This document shows positions 62,130 through 64,000 of a stretch of 64,000 nucleotides of DNA, one piece after another. Position numbers and translations under genes: made by a program. Positions within the stretch are counted from its first letter, which is position 1; the number at the start of each line of letters is the position of its first letter. The notes under the pieces were generated by a model, which did no database searches, was not told where the DNA came from, and saw only the letters and a list, made by a program, of their open reading frames with translations. Origin of the DNA: Thermoleophilia bacterium (GTDB lineage: Bacteria > Actinomycetota > Thermoleophilia > BMS3ABIN01); contig JAGVMV010000017.1 in NCBI GenBank assembly GCA_020053595.1, forward strand, positions 1-64,000. Direction: 5' to 3'.

Positions 62130-62969
62130 ATGGCGATAAAAAAAACAGCAATAACATTGACTGTTCTCAGTCTCGCGGTGCTAGGCCTTCTGATCTTTAG
62201 TGGCGTGGCCCTCGGCTCTAATCCTGATTGTCAACCACAGGTTTCCGTGACGACGGCCCATCCCTTCTGGGAGAACTACGGCAATTATCTTGAGCGTAAA
62301 CTCACCGTGGACGAGTCGTTGCGGAACGTCGGCAACTGCCTCAGCTGCCAGATGCAGGTCGTCCGGGTTGAGACTAACCAGGGCGTCACTCTGGAAACCC
62401 CGCTGCCACTCGACCTGGGCAACCTGCCTCAGACCGCCAGCGGCGCCATCAGAGTACATTTTCGGATTCCGGTCGGCGTCAGCCATTTCAACAGTCGCCT
62501 GCAGGTGATCTGCGATCCTCGCGGGACTCGGCCCTTGACCGCGGATCAGCTGACCATCGATCCCCCGCTGGCCTGGGCAAACGAAGGTTGTCCCCTGGAG
62601 CCACCACCAGAACTCGCCGGTAAGACGCTGCCGGCTGACCAGGTTTTTGGTGCGAGGCTTTATACAGCGACGCTGAAAGATGAAGCCGGCAACCCGTTAG
62701 TCGGCCAGACGCTGAAGTGGCATCTCTCCAATACGTTCAACTTCAGGATCCTCGACAGCACGACCGTGACCAACGCCGCCGGTCAGATCACCGCACTGGT
62801 TACTCCGCCACAGTATTTTGTATGCGTCATCCCTTATTATGACAAGGGCATGACCGAGGTCAGGGCTGTGAGAGGTGATGGGCTCCAGGCAAGCGGAGCC
62901 TTCGTCTTCACCCGGTGCGCGCCACCGGGAAGTGTGCCGCCCTGGCTGATGCCCGCCCCTGTGGCCTGA
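62130..62969 (+). CDS. Secreted Big_1-domain protein of unknown function
   Basis: 279 residues from ATG 62130, which begins a normal Sec signal (MAIKKTAITLTVLSLAV). The frame is open to ATG 62031, but the added residues look unnatural. The Cys-containing middle (GNCLSCQMQVV, VICDPRGTRP) is followed by an immunoglobulin-like Big_1 (invasin) domain: YTATLKDEAGNPLVGQTLKW and TVTNAAGQITALVTPP. Probably secreted and possibly cell-surface; no anchor was seen. Neither start has a good ribosome site. Confidence 0.7.
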   Translation: MAIKKTAITLTVLSLAVLGLLIFSGVALGSNPDCQPQVSVTTAHPFWENYGNYLERKLTVDESLRNVGNCLSCQMQVVRVETNQGVTLETPLPLDLGNLPQTASGAIRVHFRIPVGVSHFNSRLQVICDPRGTRPLTADQLTIDPPLAWANEGCPLEPPPELAGKTLPADQVFGARLYTATLKDEAGNPLVGQTLKWHLSNTFNFRILDSTTVTNAAGQITALVTPPQYFVCVIPYYDKGMTEVRAVRGDGLQASGAFVFTRCAPPGSVPPWLMPAPVA

Positions 62970-63058
62970 GCAATTGTCTGGCTGACGCCAGCACCCACAA
63001 CATGAACTATGTCTGGCTGAATCATGACTTACGGCCAACTTGCTCTGTAGACCCTTCC

Positions 63059-64000
63059 TCATTTTTTCACCGTGACCAGAAACGGCCGGCCGGCGAGTTT
63101 CAGCGCCTCCGCTATTTCCAGCTTCGGATCGGCGAAAAAACGGAAGACCGTGGCTCCCACATCGGCAAATTCCCCCATATAGGGCTCGTCGCGCGGCTGG
63201 CGGCCAGAGAAACCCTGCTCCCGCGATGCCGTTTCAAACAGCGACCCTCCGGGTGAAAACACCTCGCTGCCCAGACGGGCCAGCAGCGGTATGTACTCCC
63301 TGGTGTGGTCGGTTCCGGGCGCCAGGGGGTCACAGCCATGGTCGGCGGTGATGATCATCAGGTCGTTTTCGCCGCAGGAGGCGATTAACTCCGGTACAGC
63401 GGCGTCCACTTCCTCCAGGCCGGCGGCAAAACCGGCCGGGTCATTGCGATGGCCCCAGAGCATGTCGAAATCCACCAGGTTGGTGAAAACCAGGCCCTCT
63501 TCGAGCTCACGCATCAGCGAGATTGACTTCTCCAGGCCTTCGGCGTTGCCGGTGGTCTTGTGCTCGTAGCGAACTCCCGATCCGGCGAAAATCTGTGATA
63601 TCTTGCCGACGCCGTGCACCGGCACGCCGATCTCGCTGAGAATGTTGAGATAGGTGCGTGGTGGCGTTACGGAAAAATCCCGGCGCCGCGGCGTGCGGCT
63701 GAAGCTGCCCGGTTTACCGCTGAACGGCCGGGCGATCACGCGCACGACCTCGTTTTCGCCGCGGAAAATCTCCCGAGCACGACGGCAGTAATCGTAGAGA
63801 TCGTCCACGGGGACGATATCCTCGTGGGCGGCGATCTGAAAGACACTGTCGGCCGAGGTGTAAACGATAAGCTTGCCGGTCCTGAGGTGCTCCTCCCCCA
63901 GCTCGCCGATGATCTCGGTGCCGGAGGCGGGAATATTACCCAGAACACCTCGGCCGGTGGCTCGCTCGAATTCCTCGATAACCGTCTCTGGAAAACCCTC
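63059..64000 (-). CDS. deoB: Phosphopentomutase (3' part; 5' end beyond right edge)
   Basis: Interconverts (deoxy)ribose-1- and -5-phosphate. The frame is open to base 64000, so the start is outside the window; 313 residues are visible of about 390. Motifs: IPASGTEIIGELG, IVYTSADSVFQIAAHE (including the TSADS that holds substrate/metal), VHGVGKISQIFAG, NLVDFDMLWGHRND, and the alkaline-phosphatase-superfamily metal site ADHGCDPL with DHTREYIPLLA. Together with pdp it processes nucleoside-derived sugars. Confidence 0.95.
   Translation of the reverse strand, partial: EGFPETVIEEFERATGRGVLGNIPASGTEIIGELGEEHLRTGKLIVYTSADSVFQIAAHEDIVPVDDLYDYCRRAREIFRGENEVVRVIARPFSGKPGSFSRTPRRRDFSVTPPRTYLNILSEIGVPVHGVGKISQIFAGSGVRYEHKTTGNAEGLEKSISLMRELEEGLVFTNLVDFDMLWGHRNDPAGFAAGLEEVDAAVPELIASCGENDLMIITADHGCDPLAPGTDHTREYIPLLARLGSEVFSPGGSLFETASREQGFSGRQPRDEPYMGEFADVGATVFRFFADPKLEIAEALKLAGRPFLVTVKK

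Overview
The window reads as chromosomal DNA of a Gram-positive-type bacterium, most likely a deep-branching, probably anaerobic member of the Actinobacteriota. The evidence is the gene neighbourhoods: a DUF948 / YtxH-like / sigma / alaS / ruvX / mltG block; recO beside glyQ-glyS, then ppdK, dgt, dnaG and rpoD; and an MnmA fused to an IscU/NifU-like domain. The taxonomic placement is inference, because no rRNA gene is present.

Region 1 (1-11.5 kb) is accessory DNA. It holds an IS30 transposase fragment, a frameshifted IS3-family remnant, and a 2236-residue beta-helix/YD-repeat (RHS) polymorphic toxin with an overlapping small immunity gene. A 0.7 kb gene-free stretch follows, with a compact structured element lodged in a terminator-like palindrome and an array of diverged hairpin repeats. 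Next come a ribbon-helix-helix/PIN toxin-antitoxin pair and an XRE regulator coupled to a large serine recombinase whose ORF runs through a tRNA-Pro gene. This looks like one end of an island inserted at tRNA-Pro.

Region 2 (11.5-33.3 kb) carries pilT, tRNA-Gln, an ABC exporter, tRNA-Glu next to gltX, and two cell-wall hydrolases. A TPP-riboswitch-controlled thiamine operon follows (thi4, a DUF6775-like gene, thiE, thiC, thiL, thiD), built on Thi4 rather than on a ThiG/ThiS system. Then come a hybrid histidine kinase coupled to an HD-GYP response regulator, a histone-H1-like Lys/Ala-rich protein, two flavoproteins, tRNA-Asn, and a small two-CW protein whose cysteine module also occurs inside the kinase.

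Region 3 (32-49.7 kb) is housekeeping: the dgt-dnaG-rpoD operon, ppdK, glyQ-glyS, a lipoprotein, recO, and the DUF948 to mltG block. Region 4 (49.7-64 kb) holds a truncated ECF sigma gene with its DUF4349 partner, a membrane PAS-GAF-GGDEF diguanylate cyclase, the IscU-like/MnmA fusion, a thioredoxin-fold lipoprotein, a candidate 6S RNA, a pdp / metallo-hydrolase / hisS / aspS run, a secreted Big_1-domain protein, and the 3' part of deoB.

The most unusual signals are these: (i) two long hairpins between hisS and aspS with unrelated stems but mutually complementary, nearly identical 27-nt loops; (ii) the structured element inside a palindrome near 8.3 kb; (iii) two genes whose only well-placed start after a strong Shine-Dalgarno appears to be ATC; (iv) the shared two-CW cysteine module; (v) a kinase receiver domain with Glu in place of the phospho-acceptor Asp; (vi) a bacterial Thi4 that keeps a cysteine at the apparent sulfur-donor position.
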